Assembly (NCBI GenBank): GCA_945291235.1
Contig: CALYQY010000064.1
Span: forward strand, 1 to 13,734
Origin: an uncultured Gilliamella sp.
GTDB taxonomy: Bacteria; Pseudomonadota; Gammaproteobacteria; Enterobacterales; Enterobacteriaceae
DNA: 13,734 bases
Reading direction: 5' to 3'
The notes beneath the pieces are model-generated. The model was not told the DNA's origin and did not search any database. It worked only from the letters and a program-made list of their open reading frames with translations. Shown here piece after piece: positions 1-9,064 of the stretch (its first letter is position 1; each line of letters opens with the position of its first letter). The position numbers and the translations under genes were made by a program.

Positions 1-303
1 GTAGAAGCCTATCATCAATTAACAAAAGCGGGGAAAAATGTACGGGTTGTTTCAATGCCATCAACCGATGCATTTGATAAACAAGACTGCGCTTATAAAG
101 AGTCAGTATTACCTTCTTCAGTCACTGCGCGTATTGCGATTGAAGCCGGAATTAGTGATTACTGGTATAAATATGTGGGGCTAAATGGCAAAATTGTTGG
201 TATGACAAGTTTTGGCGAATCAGCACCTGCAGAACAGTTATTTGAAAAATTTGGTTTTACAGTTGAAAATGTGATTGCAAAAGCCAATGATTTATTGAAA
301 TAA
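1..303 (+). CDS. tkt: Transketolase, C-terminal end (5' partial)
   Basis: The reading frame is open from the first base of the window and gives the last 100 residues of a transketolase, the thiamine-diphosphate enzyme that moves two-carbon ketol units in the non-oxidative pentose phosphate pathway. The visible part is the C-terminal domain. [49 protein letters not shown] and [19 protein letters not shown] match enterobacterial TktA/TktB almost block for block, and the end at LLK is normal. The ThDP-binding part lies left of the window. The ATG at 55 is an internal methionine, not the start. An intrinsic terminator 20 bases after the stop shows the gene ends its transcript and faces the convergent minus-strand genes. 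TktA cannot be told from TktB on this fragment. Confidence 0.95.
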   Translation, partial: VEAYHQLTKAGKNVRVVSMPSTDAFDKQDCAYKESVLPSSVTARIAIEAGISDYWYKYVGLNGKIVGMTSFGESAPAEQLFEKFGFTVENVIAKANDLLK

Positions 304-322
304 TTGTAATTCCTGTTTAAAG

Positions 323-356
323 CGCCATTACCATTTAGATAATGGCGTTTTTTTTT
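323..356 (+). terminator. Intrinsic terminator of the transketolase gene
   Basis: An 8-bp perfect stem, CGCCATTA (323-330) with TAATGGCG (340-347), has a 9-base loop and is followed by a run of nine T (348-356). It begins 20 bases after the tkt stop. Read on the minus strand the U-tract is poor, so termination of the convergent gene is only a weak possibility. Confidence 0.9.
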
Positions 357-381
357 GGATCTATCTTAAGATATTATGATT

Positions 382-1962
382 TTATTTGATAAAAAAAGGA
401 TTCGGATCTTTTTTTAATTTCTCATAAGGATATAACTCATTTTTCCAATCTTTAATTTTAATCTTTGTTTGGTGTGGTATATCTGTCAACTTGTTTTGCA
501 TATATTCATGTGAAACATCTAAGGTGATACCCATCCATTTACTTAACAAGTAAACAAGCTGATAACCTGAGATTTTTTTCTCAATTTTTTGTTGTGTTGT
601 ACTTTTCGAATCAAAGAAAATAAAAGGTACTTCGTAGCTATTTTGGTATTCCCAGTTATGTCTTAAATCTTGATATTGATCCAAGTGGGTAAGACCATGA
701 TCGGCAAAATAGACAAGCGAATAATCTTCATTATGTTTTTTTAGTATATCAATTGTTGATTTAATCAGGTCGTCCGTTTCTTTTATACTGCTGACATAGC
801 AAGAGATATTTTCGTTATATAGATTGAATTGAATATCAAATTGTAATCGACGACAAAAATTGGAATGAGATCCCATAAGGTGCATGACGATCAGTCTTGG
901 CTTAGCCTGTTTATCTGATAATATTTTATCTAATTCTGGTAATAGTAAAGTATCATGTTTTCCGTGTGATGACTTACCATTATATTCCCCTTTTTTGGTG
1001 TAGAAGTTATAGCTTGCATAAGCGGCAATGCGAGGTACGGTAATCTCAATTTTTCCGAGTTTGCCTTGATTAGAAAGCCAATAAGTTTCAAATCCTGCAT
1101 CGTTAGCAATACTAACAATATTATTATTTAACTGAGCATTCACTATTTTATCATCTGAATAAATAGCTTGGCTAATCAAATGAGGGACAGATGCTTGCGT
1201 ATTCGAAGCGGGTGCGATTAAACCATCCCATATCACATTTGCATGTTGAGTGGCAAAAGGCGTATTGTCATAACTAAATCCATAGGCATTCATATAATCT
1301 TTACGGACACTTTCACCAATAATGATAAGGTAATTTTTGTGGTCTGGATTAACCGATAAAATAGGAATCGTATTTTGTTGTTCAATTTGTTTAAGTTGTG
1401 CTTCTTTCTCGGAACAATAAATTTTTCCACTGGTAAAAAGCGCTTTATAAAATTCAAAAAAAGGATATTTCACATTATCCATTATCTCTTCAGACAGTGA
1501 ATGAGAAGGGGTCGGGATAAACTTAATATACGCTTTAATCGGTTTATAGCACAATAAAATCAATGTAAAAATAATCAGGTAATAATTGTGAACAGTAGGA
1601 AATGGCAGTTTGATAAATATTAGAACAAAAGCGATTAGAAGTAAGAAGGTAATCAAAAATAGATAAGTCGATATTTGCGAACAGAATTCATTTACTTCGT
1701 CCATGTCTGTTTCAAACAAAGCACTTATTACTGCTACATTAGGAGGGCCGTAATAATAAGCAATGGGAAAGTAAAGAGCAGCTATAACAAATGATAGACC
1801 AAAAAAAAATCGAAAAATGGTGAATCTGCCTAGGAAAATTAATGAAAAATAAGTAAGCAATATACGATCTATTCTTTTCGGATATCCTAATAAATACACG
1901 ACTAAGACTGCAAGGCTAAGACAAATACAATGAGAAAACAAAATTTTTTTAGAGAGCTTCAC
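382..1962 (-). CDS. Inner-membrane phosphoethanolamine transferase, sulfatase fold (YhbX/OpgE/EptA superfamily)
   Basis: This 526-residue protein has several hydrophobic segments in residues 1-140 and a periplasmic alkaline-phosphatase/sulfatase-type domain from about 205 to the end. Such enzymes move phosphoethanolamine from phosphatidylethanolamine onto lipid A, core sugars or periplasmic glucans. Visible catalytic signatures are IIGES (214-218, metal Glu217), SNTQASVP (253-260, probable nucleophile Thr255), HLMGSH (361-366), FADHG (419-423, Asp421-His422) and His435. The ESVRKDYMNAYGFSYDNTPF pattern and HLMGSH are closer to YhbX/OpgE than to EptA, so a lipid A substrate and polymyxin resistance should not be assumed. 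The start is GTG: an in-frame TAG lies four codons upstream and the next Met is residue 85, beyond the first membrane segments. No strong Shine-Dalgarno is visible. It is monocistronic, with its own promoter at 2004-2031. Confidence 0.9.
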   Translation of the reverse strand: MKLSKKILFSHCICLSLAVLVVYLLGYPKRIDRILLTYFSLIFLGRFTIFRFFFGLSFVIAALYFPIAYYYGPPNVAVISALFETDMDEVNEFCSQISTYLFLITFLLLIAFVLIFIKLPFPTVHNYYLIIFTLILLCYKPIKAYIKFIPTPSHSLSEEIMDNVKYPFFEFYKALFTSGKIYCSEKEAQLKQIEQQNTIPILSVNPDHKNYLIIIGESVRKDYMNAYGFSYDNTPFATQHANVIWDGLIAPASNTQASVPHLISQAIYSDDKIVNAQLNNNIVSIANDAGFETYWLSNQGKLGKIEITVPRIAAYASYNFYTKKGEYNGKSSHGKHDTLLLPELDKILSDKQAKPRLIVMHLMGSHSNFCRRLQFDIQFNLYNENISCYVSSIKETDDLIKSTIDILKKHNEDYSLVYFADHGLTHLDQYQDLRHNWEYQNSYEVPFIFFDSKSTTQQKIEKKISGYQLVYLLSKWMGITLDVSHEYMQNKLTDIPHQTKIKIKDWKNELYPYEKLKKDPNPFFIK

Positions 1963-2003
1963 AACATTATTACACTATATTAAATTTATCTACAAGGCAC
2001 GTG

Positions 2004-2031
2004 ATTATATAGTGAATTATTATTTAATCAA
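2004..2031 (-). promoter_or_regulatory. Predicted sigma70 promoter of the phosphoethanolamine transferase gene
   Basis: On the minus strand TTGATT (2026-2031) and a perfect TATAAT (2004-2009) are 16 bases apart. This leaves a leader of about 40 bases before the GTG at 1962. In AT-rich DNA chance matches are common, but position and spacing fit. Confidence 0.55.
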
Positions 2032-2207
2032 TTTATATCGTCATTTTGTGTTTGATTCAATTTGAATTGAACTAAATGATTTTTCTATCATTTATGTACC
2101 TAATAAAAGGCGTTTAACAGCCTTAAACGAAGGAATAAAATAGCTGTTTGAGTTAAAAAATGGTTAACTGTATTGAATAGTTGTTATGGAGTAGAGGCTA
2201 TTAATGA

Positions 2208-2242
2208 TTTAACACTTATCGGTTAATTTGATAAGTGTTAAA
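2208..2242 (-). terminator. Hairpin, probable terminator of the rimO-mdtK operon
   Basis: A perfect 13-bp inverted repeat, TTTAACACTTATC (2208-2220) with GATAAGTGTTAAA (2230-2242), has a 9-base loop and lies 38 bases past the mdtK stop. The T-tract on the minus strand is short, so this is a weak intrinsic terminator or an RNA-stabilising 3' hairpin. Confidence 0.55.
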
Positions 2243-2279
2243 TATTAAGATGGGAAGTGGCTTACTAGCCAATAAATCG

Positions 2280-3668
2280 TTATTTTGATGATCGATTTAA
2301 TATTATTGCTTCAGGCTGTTTTTGGATATAGATCATTCTGGCTATTAATAAAATAGCGGCGACTGCCAGACCTAAAATAATGCCAATCCAAAAACCGGCA
2401 GCCCCAATTGGCGCTATAATCAGATCGGTTAAACCTAAGATATAACCTACAGGTAATCCTACTACCCAATAAGAAAGCAATGTAATAAAGAAGATGCTTT
2501 GCGTATCCTTATAACCACGAAGCACATTGCTGGCTACAACTTGCAAATAATCAGAAGCCTGATAGATTGCTAATAAAATAATTAGGTGCATACATATCGT
2601 AATGACAGCAACTTCTTTAGTAAATAATGCAATGATTGGTGTTCGAAAGACAACCAAAATTAATGCGACAATAATTGCTATAGCCAACGAAATAGCTAAA
2701 CTTATATACGCGGTATGTTTGGCAAGAGATAGCTTTTTTTGACCTAACAAATAACCAACACGAATGCTAGTAGCAACACCGAGTGAAAGCGGAATGGCAA
2801 ATGTTAAACTGCTAATCGTAAATATGATTTGATGTGCCGCAACTGTAATTTTACCTAATGGGGCAATCAGTAATGCTATGACGGCAAATAAACTCATTTC
2901 GAAAAAATAAGCCAATGCCAGAGGCGTGCCTAACAGGATAACTTTTTTAATAATAGACCAATCAATAAGTTTTGTGAAAGGTGTTATACGAATATCACGT
3001 TGGCTAGTGGTGGTTAACGTATAAAGGCGAATTAAAAAAAACATTAGCCAAAATATAATCGCTGCGGTAATGCCACATCCAACTCCACCGAAAGCAGGCA
3101 AACCTAATTTTCCATAAATTAATACATAATTAATGGGAATGTTGGCAAGTAATGCAATAAAGATGATCACCATGGCTGGTTTGGTATTGGATAACCCTTC
3201 ACACTGATTTCGGTAAACTAAAAATAATAAGAACGCGGGAACACCCCACATAATGGCACGTAAAAAAGAAACGGCAACTTCAACCATTTCAGGATCGATA
3301 GGATGTTCAACTGAACTTCTTAAACTAATCAGTTTATCTGAATGGTATAAAATGAACATCATTATCACTGATAAGAACAAGGCAATAACGACTCCTTGTC
3401 GAGTGTGATCAGCAACTTGATGACGTTTAGCAGCCCCATTTAAATTGGAAATAATCGGTGTTAAGACACTAAGTAAACCCTGTCCAAATAATATGGTTGG
3501 TAACCAAATTGAGACTGCAATGGCAACCCCTGATAATGCTGTGTTACTGTAGTTACCAGCCATAATGGTATCGACGAAGGTAATCGCTGTTTGCGATATT
3601 TGTGCTATCAGTACGGGTACCGAAAGGGCAATAAGTTTTTTGATTTCGTTTCGATAATGTTGTTTCAT
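2280..3668 (-). CDS. mdtK: MATE-family multidrug efflux protein, MdtK/NorM type
   Basis: This 462-residue, roughly 12-helix inner-membrane transporter exports cationic drugs in exchange for Na+ or H+. The N-terminal half has FVDTIMAG (31-38), SIWLPTILFGQGLL (53-66) and the long MATE repeat. The second half has FFEMSLFAVIALL (255-267) and QASDYLQVVASNVLRGYKDT (370-389). These carry Asp33, Glu257 and Asp373, at the places of the cation-binding Asp36, Glu255 and Asp371 described for Vibrio NorM, so transport chemistry should be intact. Length is normal for MdtK. The ATG lies 9 bases after the rimO stop with no clear Shine-Dalgarno, suggesting translational coupling in a rimO-mdtK operon. The substrate range cannot be read from sequence. 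Confidence 0.93.
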   Translation of the reverse strand: MKQHYRNEIKKLIALSVPVLIAQISQTAITFVDTIMAGNYSNTALSGVAIAVSIWLPTILFGQGLLSVLTPIISNLNGAAKRHQVADHTRQGVVIALFLSVIMMFILYHSDKLISLRSSVEHPIDPEMVEVAVSFLRAIMWGVPAFLLFLVYRNQCEGLSNTKPAMVIIFIALLANIPINYVLIYGKLGLPAFGGVGCGITAAIIFWLMFFLIRLYTLTTTSQRDIRITPFTKLIDWSIIKKVILLGTPLALAYFFEMSLFAVIALLIAPLGKITVAAHQIIFTISSLTFAIPLSLGVATSIRVGYLLGQKKLSLAKHTAYISLAISLAIAIIVALILVVFRTPIIALFTKEVAVITICMHLIILLAIYQASDYLQVVASNVLRGYKDTQSIFFITLLSYWVVGLPVGYILGLTDLIIAPIGAAGFWIGIILGLAVAAILLIARMIYIQKQPEAIILNRSSK

Positions 3669-3677
3669 TGGATATGT

Positions 3678-5000
3678 TTACTGTTTAACAGTTCCCCATA
3701 AATCATATTCATCGGAATGTTCAACTTCAACTTGAACAATATCACCAACGTGAACATTTTTTTCTTCATTTAAATAGACAACGCCATCAATTTCTGGTGC
3801 ATCAGCCATACTACGTCCAATAGCGCCTTCTTCATCGACTTCATCAATAATAACCGATAAGGTTTTGCCAATTTTATTTTGTAATTTTTGGGTAGAAATT
3901 GTCTGCTGTAATTGCATAAAACGATGAAAACGTTCTTGTTTAATTTCTTCCGGAATTTGATTCGCGAGCTGATTGGCTGCTGCACCTTCAATCGGACTAT
4001 AAGGAAAACATCCCACACGATCAAGCTTAGCTTTGTTTAAAAAATCGAGTAATAATTCGAAATCTTGGTCTGTTTCCCCTGGATAACCAACAATAAACGT
4101 TGAACGTAAAGTAATATCTGGACAGATTTCTCGCCATTTATGAATTCGTTCAAGTGTTCTATCAATGGTGCCTGGGCGTTTCATTGATTTTAAAACCGAA
4201 GGACTGGCATGTTGAAGTGGTATATCCAGATACGGTAAAATTTTCCCATCCGCCATTAACGGGATCAAATTATCAACACTTGGATAAGGATACATGTAAT
4301 GGAGCCTTACCCAAATGCCTAACGTTGCTAATTGTTCGCATAACGTTTGAATATCAGTTTTTAATGGCATACCATTCCAAAAGTTGGTACGATTTTTAAT
4401 ATCGATACCATATGCTGAAGTATCTTGAGCAATAACGAGTAACTCTTTAACGCCACTATCAGCTAATCGCTTTGCTTCATCAAGTACATTACCAATTGGT
4501 CGGCTAACCATTTCGCCACGTAGCGATGGAATAATGCAAAATGTACAGTTATGATTACAACCTTCTGATATTTTTAAATACGCATAATGCTTAGGCGTTA
4601 ATTTCACACCTTGCTGTGGTACTAAACTGGTAAAGGGATTATATGCGGGTTTAGGGGCATATTTATTGACATGAGTAAGTACTGCCTCGTAGCTATGGGG
4701 GCCCGATATTTCAAGTACTTTAGGATGTACATTACGTATTTGATCTTCTTTTGCACCTAAACAGCCTGTCACGATGACCTTGCCATTTTCATTTAAAGCT
4801 TCGCCAATGGCTTCTAACGATTCTTGTACGGCGCTATCAATAAAGCCACAAGTATTGACGATAACTAAATCTGCATTTTCGTAGCTTGGTACTACTTGAT
4901 AACCTTGTGTTCGTAATTCAGTTAAAATTCGCTCTGAGTCAACCAAATTTTTGGGACAACCAAGGCTCACAAATCCAATAGTAGGGGATGACATATTCAT
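3678..5000 (-). CDS. rimO: Ribosomal protein S12 (aspartate) beta-methylthiotransferase RimO
   Basis: This radical-SAM enzyme adds a methylthio group to the conserved aspartate of ribosomal protein S12. All three domains are seen in 440 residues. The N-terminal methylthiotransferase domain opens with [15 protein letters not shown] and carries cluster cysteines Cys15, Cys51 and Cys80. The radical-SAM core has CNHNCTFC (Cys148, Cys152, Cys155), and a C-terminal TRAM domain lies at about 370-440, ending [11 protein letters not shown]. Signatures [29 protein letters not shown] and [10 protein letters not shown] match RimO rather than MiaB. Start: ATG at 5000, or a second ATG two codons in; neither has a strong Shine-Dalgarno. 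It is first in a two-gene unit with mdtK and is probably read from the promoter at 5098-5123. Confidence 0.97.
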   Translation of the reverse strand: MNMSSPTIGFVSLGCPKNLVDSERILTELRTQGYQVVPSYENADLVIVNTCGFIDSAVQESLEAIGEALNENGKVIVTGCLGAKEDQIRNVHPKVLEISGPHSYEAVLTHVNKYAPKPAYNPFTSLVPQQGVKLTPKHYAYLKISEGCNHNCTFCIIPSLRGEMVSRPIGNVLDEAKRLADSGVKELLVIAQDTSAYGIDIKNRTNFWNGMPLKTDIQTLCEQLATLGIWVRLHYMYPYPSVDNLIPLMADGKILPYLDIPLQHASPSVLKSMKRPGTIDRTLERIHKWREICPDITLRSTFIVGYPGETDQDFELLLDFLNKAKLDRVGCFPYSPIEGAAANQLANQIPEEIKQERFHRFMQLQQTISTQKLQNKIGKTLSVIIDEVDEEGAIGRSMADAPEIDGVVYLNEEKNVHVGDIVQVEVEHSDEYDLWGTVKQ

Positions 5001-5387
5001 AATATTTATAATAATGCTTAATATTTAAAGAGGAATTAAATTGATAATAAAATAAATTTTATCGATTAATTAGTTGTTGTTAATTTAAAATGTCGGCATT
5101 TTAACACATTTAAGCATTGTAAATATACTGATTTTCAAATTCTTAATTAACAGAAAATGGGGTTTAAGTGGTAACGTCAGGCAAGTGTATAAAGTGGGAT
5201 TTTGACCTGTTAAATTTACCATATTTGATTGAAATCATGCGAGCACAACTTAATAGATGAATATTACCTTCTCAAATTTTGTGACCTAAGAATACTTGTG
5301 GGCAGGTCGATTTAATGTGATAAATCCGTTGAATGCTAACTCATACAGCCTTTTAATTGGGCTGTATGAATTAATTTAAACAAAATG
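5001..5387. other. Intergenic region upstream of rimO
   Basis: This 387-base gap holds the rimO promoter candidate (5098-5123) and, at 5341-5369, a 10-bp perfect hairpin TCATACAGCC/GGCTGTATGA just past the end of the siderophore-binding gene. The hairpin lacks a T-tract on the minus strand. I see no reading frame or RNA gene in 5160-5330. Confidence 0.6.
5098..5123 (-). promoter_or_regulatory. Predicted promoter of rimO (extended -10)
   Basis: On the minus strand an extended -10, TGTTAAAAT (5098-5106), is preceded by TTTACA (5118-5123) with a short 14-base spacer. The extended TGn motif can offset a weak -35. The leader to the rimO ATG would be about 90 bases. Confidence 0.4.
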
Positions 5388-6317
5388 TTAATCGTTTAAA
5401 GCATTGAGCACTTCAGACACTTGACGGTCTAAACTTTCTGCTCCACCACCAGATAAGTACCAAAGATCAGGTGTCAAATAGACAACGGTGGTTTTACTTT
5501 TATTGAGAACTTTTGTATCAAAATAGTTGGCTTTCATGGCTTGTTGACCAATAGCATGACTTCGGTCAATGACAAAAATAATATCTGGCTTAACGGTTTT
5601 AATATATTTATCGTCAACAAAAGTAGGTGCTGGGCGTTCTCCATTTGTAGCTAGCTGGTTAGCTAAAAGTGGTACCGCTCTTTTGACTTTCAACACATCA
5701 TGGATAAGCGCAGCACTTGAGCTATTATTAATAAGAATCATTTTTCCATTGTTGTGAATAGCGACAATGGCCTTTTTAGGGCTTGCTGAGGTCATTCTTT
5801 GAGCTTGGTTGATTTTGTTATTGAGCGAAGCAATGAGTTGAGTTGCTGTGTTTTCGGTTCCGGTAAGGCTCGCTAACAAATTGATATGATTTTTTGTTGA
5901 TTCAAAATAATGTTTGCTATCAACACTTAAATTAAGCACTGGGGCAATTTTTGACAACTCATCTTTTTTATTTGCTTGACGTCCATCAATAATAATAAGA
6001 TCAGGATTAGTTTGTTTAATTGCATCTATATTGGGTTCTTTCATATTACCCGTATCAACCACATCATCCCTTTTAAATTGATTCAAATAGGATGGAATGA
6101 CCGATTGTGGGGTTGCCGTCACTATTGAGCCTTTACCTAAAGCATCTAATGTATCTAATGCTCCATAATTCATGACAACAATTTTTTTCGGAGATTTAGG
6201 TACGATGATCGTTTCACTATTGTTTGTGACAGTCATTGTCGACGGTGATTGACAACCGGTTAACCCCAAAACTATTAATGCAATGCTACTTAGCAGCAAT
6301 TTTTTCTTTCTGTTCAT
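5388..6317 (-). CDS. Siderophore ABC-transporter substrate-binding lipoprotein, CeuE/FatB/YclQ type
   Basis: This 309-residue lipoprotein should capture an iron-catecholate complex in the periplasm and pass it to an ABC permease not in this window. The lipobox LTGC (19-22, lipidated Cys22) closes a short signal peptide MNRKKKLLLSSIALIVLG. The body is a Periplasmic_2-type fold: KIVVMNYGALDTLDALG, NIDAIKQTNPDLIIIDGR, KPDIIFVIDRSHAIG and LWYLSGGGAESLDRQV at the end. Tyr287 in WYLSGGG corresponds to the iron-binding Tyr288 of CeuE. The partner His227 site appears here as Asn225 in LATNGE. The ATG has a good Shine-Dalgarno (AAAGGGCG). It is divergent from the CirA-type receptor with Fur boxes between, so both are probably iron-repressed. 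The exact siderophore is unknown. Confidence 0.88.
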   Translation of the reverse strand: MNRKKKLLLSSIALIVLGLTGCQSPSTMTVTNNSETIIVPKSPKKIVVMNYGALDTLDALGKGSIVTATPQSVIPSYLNQFKRDDVVDTGNMKEPNIDAIKQTNPDLIIIDGRQANKKDELSKIAPVLNLSVDSKHYFESTKNHINLLASLTGTENTATQLIASLNNKINQAQRMTSASPKKAIVAIHNNGKMILINNSSSAALIHDVLKVKRAVPLLANQLATNGERPAPTFVDDKYIKTVKPDIIFVIDRSHAIGQQAMKANYFDTKVLNKSKTTVVYLTPDLWYLSGGGAESLDRQVSEVLNALND

Positions 6318-6342
6318 AGACGCCCTTTATATTAAATGTAAA

Positions 6343-6357
6343 TAATAATTATTATCA
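6343..6357 (-). promoter_or_regulatory. Fur box upstream of the siderophore-binding gene
   Basis: On the minus strand TGATAATAATTATTA matches the 7-1-7 Fur consensus TGATAAT-n-ATTATCA at all but one defined position. It lies 26 bases before the ATG at 6317, where it would block the minus-strand promoter. Confidence 0.75.
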
Positions 6358-6405
6358 TTTAAAGTGGGTTGCTTGTCTAGCGAAAAATAATTTAATAAAA
6401 GATAT

Positions 6406-6420
6406 TGATAATTATTATCA
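6406..6420 (+). promoter_or_regulatory. Fur box upstream of the CirA-type receptor
   Basis: TGATAAT-T-ATTATCA is a perfect 7-1-7 Fur palindrome. The surrounding 19 bases (6401-6419) match the classic GATAATGATAATCATTATC at 17 positions. A TTGATA at 6405-6410 inside the box could serve as a -35, but the -10 spaced 17 bases away (TAGTGT) is weak, so the start point is uncertain. Confidence 0.85.
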
Positions 6421-6486
6421 TCTAATGTAGTGTTCATACTCATGGGTAATTATAAAATATCATTATAAATAATGGGGTTATAATAA

Positions 6487-8475
6487 ATGAACGTTAAGCT
6501 AAAATTTAAACTGACAAATTATGTCATTAATTCAGGTTTTTTATTATTATCAAGTACAGCACTAGCCGCTGTGAATAGTTCAGATACTGATACAATGGTT
6601 GTTACCGCTTCGGGTTTTGCACAGCAAATCAAAGAAGCCCCTGCAACCATTTCTGTTATTACCTCAGAAGAAATTAGTCAAAAATCGTATCGTGATGTCA
6701 CTGATGCGTTAAAAGATATTCCTGGTGTCACCATTACCGGTAGCGGTGATTCAACAGATATAAGCATTCGAGGTATGGATGCCAAATATACGATGATTTT
6801 AGTTGATGGTAAAAAGGTCAGCACCCGAGAAACGCGACCAAATAGTGACGGTTCCGGATTTGAACAAGGTTGGTTACCACCATTAACGGCGATAGAACGC
6901 ATTGAGGTAGTCCGTGGTCCTATGTCATCACTGTATGGTTCTGATGCAATGGGTGGGGTAATTAATGTTATTACCAAAAAAGTGTCAGATAAATGGCATG
7001 CAGGATTACGTTTAGAATCTGTAATTCCTTATCGTTCTGAAGAAAAAAACACTTATACAGGAAGTTTTTCAGTCATGGGACCGATTGTTGATGATAGAGT
7101 TGGCATTCAACTATATGGTCAATATTCAAAACGAAATGAAGATAAATTTTTAAATGGTCATGCCCAACAAAAACTTCAAAGTCTAAATGGTAAGCTGTCT
7201 TTAAATGCAACAGATACGCAACGATTTGATTTAGATATGGGGCGTTCAATTCAAAAAAGTAAGGCAACAGCGGGTAATACCCGTGCTAAGAATAGAGGCG
7301 ATTTTCCTCGTGATAATCGCCGTAATACGTATAGTTTAACTCATACTGGGTTGTTTGGTGATATTTCGACAACTTCATTTATTGCTTATGAAGGTAATAA
7401 TAACCCGGAAAGAAAGATGAAAATTCGAAATACCGATCTTGATACCCGTGTAACAATTCCGCTTAATATTAATATGTTAACAGTAGGGGGAAAATATAAT
7501 TACCAAGAGTTACACGATAAAGGTAATCAATTGAAGAAGACATTAACTAAAATAGATCGTTGGAATTATGCTCTATTTGCTGAAAATGAAATAAGTTTAT
7601 TAGAAAATTGGAATTTAACTGTTGGATTACGTTATAACAAAGATGAAAACTATGGAAGCAACTGGAATCCAAGAGTTTATAGCGTATGGAATATTGATGA
7701 TAATTTCACTCTCAAAGGCGGCTATTCAACGGGTTATGCAACACCACAATTACGGCAAGTCGTTGCTGATTGGGGACAAGTTACAGGGGGTTCCGGCACG
7801 GGTAATAAAGGAATGGTACTGGGAAATCCTAATTTAAAACCTGAAAAATCAGACAATATCGAAATTGGACTGGGCTATACTAATGATTATGGAATAGATG
7901 CTTCAGCCACGGCGTTTTATACAAAATATAAAGATAAGATTCAAACTTATTACATTTGTCAGGGACCAGCTGGAAAAGGTAAATGTAAAGTGAATGGTTA
8001 CCAAGAAAAATTTGATTTTGTTCAAGGCAGAGAAAATGTCGATAAAGCCGATCTTAAAGGCGTTGAATTAACGTTTAAAACGCCATTGTTTAATGAGTTC
8101 TTGTTGACGTCAAATTATTCATGGACAAAGACAGAACAAAAAACCGGTATCAATAAAGGACGTGCATTAAACCGTACACCTAAACAAAAATTTAATATGC
8201 AATTGGATTGGTACATCAGTCATAATTGGGACTTATGGGCTAAGATGGCATACTACGGACAAGAAAACGCCAATAAGCGAATGGGTAAACAAAGTAGGTA
8301 TGTCACGTATCCTGGATATACGTTCTGGGATATGGGAGCAGCGTATCAAATCAACAAGAAAGCAAAAATTTACACGGGTATTTATAACTTGTTTGATAAA
8401 GATGTTGACAATGAAGACTTTGGTAAAACCTTAGATGGACGTCGCTATTTTGTTGGAACAGAAATTAGTTTCTAG
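6487..8475 (+). CDS. cirA: TonB-dependent outer-membrane catecholate siderophore receptor, CirA type
   Basis: This 662-residue receptor imports iron bound to catecholates, in CirA mainly dihydroxybenzoylserine breakdown products of enterobactin, powered by TonB-ExbBD. A signal peptide ends near TALA (24-27) and a TonB box DTMVV follows at 35-39. The plug carries APATISVITSEEI, SIRGMDAKYTMILVDGK and ERIEVVRGPMSSLYGSDAMG. The remainder is a 22-strand-type barrel ending in an aromatic residue (EISF). Length and motif order match E. coli CirA more closely than FepA: the short plug loop, GYATPQLRQVVADW, NPNLKPEKSDN, and LDGRRYFVGTEISF. The ATG at 6487 has TGGGG about 9 bases upstream. It is iron-regulated by inference from the adjacent perfect Fur box and is divergent from the CeuE-type binding protein, its likely periplasmic partner. 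CirA-type receptors are also colicin receptors. Confidence 0.93.
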   Translation: MNVKLKFKLTNYVINSGFLLLSSTALAAVNSSDTDTMVVTASGFAQQIKEAPATISVITSEEISQKSYRDVTDALKDIPGVTITGSGDSTDISIRGMDAKYTMILVDGKKVSTRETRPNSDGSGFEQGWLPPLTAIERIEVVRGPMSSLYGSDAMGGVINVITKKVSDKWHAGLRLESVIPYRSEEKNTYTGSFSVMGPIVDDRVGIQLYGQYSKRNEDKFLNGHAQQKLQSLNGKLSLNATDTQRFDLDMGRSIQKSKATAGNTRAKNRGDFPRDNRRNTYSLTHTGLFGDISTTSFIAYEGNNNPERKMKIRNTDLDTRVTIPLNINMLTVGGKYNYQELHDKGNQLKKTLTKIDRWNYALFAENEISLLENWNLTVGLRYNKDENYGSNWNPRVYSVWNIDDNFTLKGGYSTGYATPQLRQVVADWGQVTGGSGTGNKGMVLGNPNLKPEKSDNIEIGLGYTNDYGIDASATAFYTKYKDKIQTYYICQGPAGKGKCKVNGYQEKFDFVQGRENVDKADLKGVELTFKTPLFNEFLLTSNYSWTKTEQKTGINKGRALNRTPKQKFNMQLDWYISHNWDLWAKMAYYGQENANKRMGKQSRYVTYPGYTFWDMGAAYQINKKAKIYTGIYNLFDKDVDNEDFGKTLDGRRYFVGTEISF

Positions 8476-8484
8476 ATAACATTT

Positions 8485-8536
8485 TTCTCATCAATTAGTC
8501 ATTAAATGTATTTAATTGATGAGAATGATTATTTTT
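8485..8536 (+). terminator. Terminator hairpin after cirA
   Basis: A 13-bp perfect inverted repeat, TTCTCATCAATTA (8485-8497) with TAATTGATGAGAA (8513-8525), has a 15-base loop, begins 10 bases past the stop, and is followed by TGATTATTTTT. The T-tract is interrupted, so it is of moderate strength. Confidence 0.65.
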
Positions 8537-8888
8537 AGTCAATGGTATGATTAATAACATTTTTATCAAATCTTCTTTTTTAATCATATTTTTAATCTTA
8601 GGTAAATTCTCATTGAAATATTTGAATTCATTTTGTACAAATTACACATTGCTTACTTATTTATAACAATCCGTTTACAGCTGTTTTAATAAATTGTAAC
8701 TTACTTAACCTATAATTTTGATAGGAAAAATTTATTGAAGAAAGTGAATTGTATAAAACCTAGATAAAACGCTTAAAAATAAATTAATATTATTCATTAT
8801 GTTATTTTAAAGTGTGAACTAATGTGATTAACCTATTTTTATGTTTGCATTATAACGAATATGTCATAAATATCGTGATTTTATGTTG

Positions 8889-9009
8889 TTTTGATAGTGA
8901 TTCTAAATTGATCGCATATTGATAGATCGATAAATCCGATCAATAATATTTTTGAAGATTATCTCTTCTTTTAAATTAAGTGGATAAATTTTTCAATTAT
9001 TAAATCAAT
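8889..9009 (+). repeat. 121-bp direct repeat, copy 1
   Basis: It runs from TTTTGATAGTGATT to TTATTAAATCAAT, and the core GATCGATAAATCCGATCAAT is identical to copy 2 at an offset of 176 bases. It contains an inverted repeat ATTGATCG (8907-8914) with CGATCAAT (8937-8944). Confidence 0.85.
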
Positions 9010-9064
9010 TTTATTATCTCCTCATATTGAAAATAATGTAAGGAATATAGCAGTATCTTATTAT

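Larger units (their letters stand above)
1963..2279. other. Intergenic region between the phosphoethanolamine transferase and mdtK genes
   Basis: This is a 317-base gap between two genes on the minus strand. It holds the predicted promoter at 2004-2031 and the mdtK terminator hairpin at 2208-2242. I see no reading frame or RNA gene in the rest. Confidence 0.7.

Noticed and set aside
4154..4399. 81-codon plus-strand frame inside rimO
   Set aside because: It lies wholly opposite a well-conserved rimO coding region and has no ribosome site.
5341..5369. 10-bp hairpin as terminator of the siderophore-binding gene
   Set aside because: The stem is perfect, but no T-tract follows on the minus strand, so I list it only as a hairpin in the intergenic entry.
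8813..8835. CRP-like site TGTGAactaatgTGATT
   Set aside because: The second half is a direct rather than inverted match to the CRP half-site, so it does not form the required dyad.
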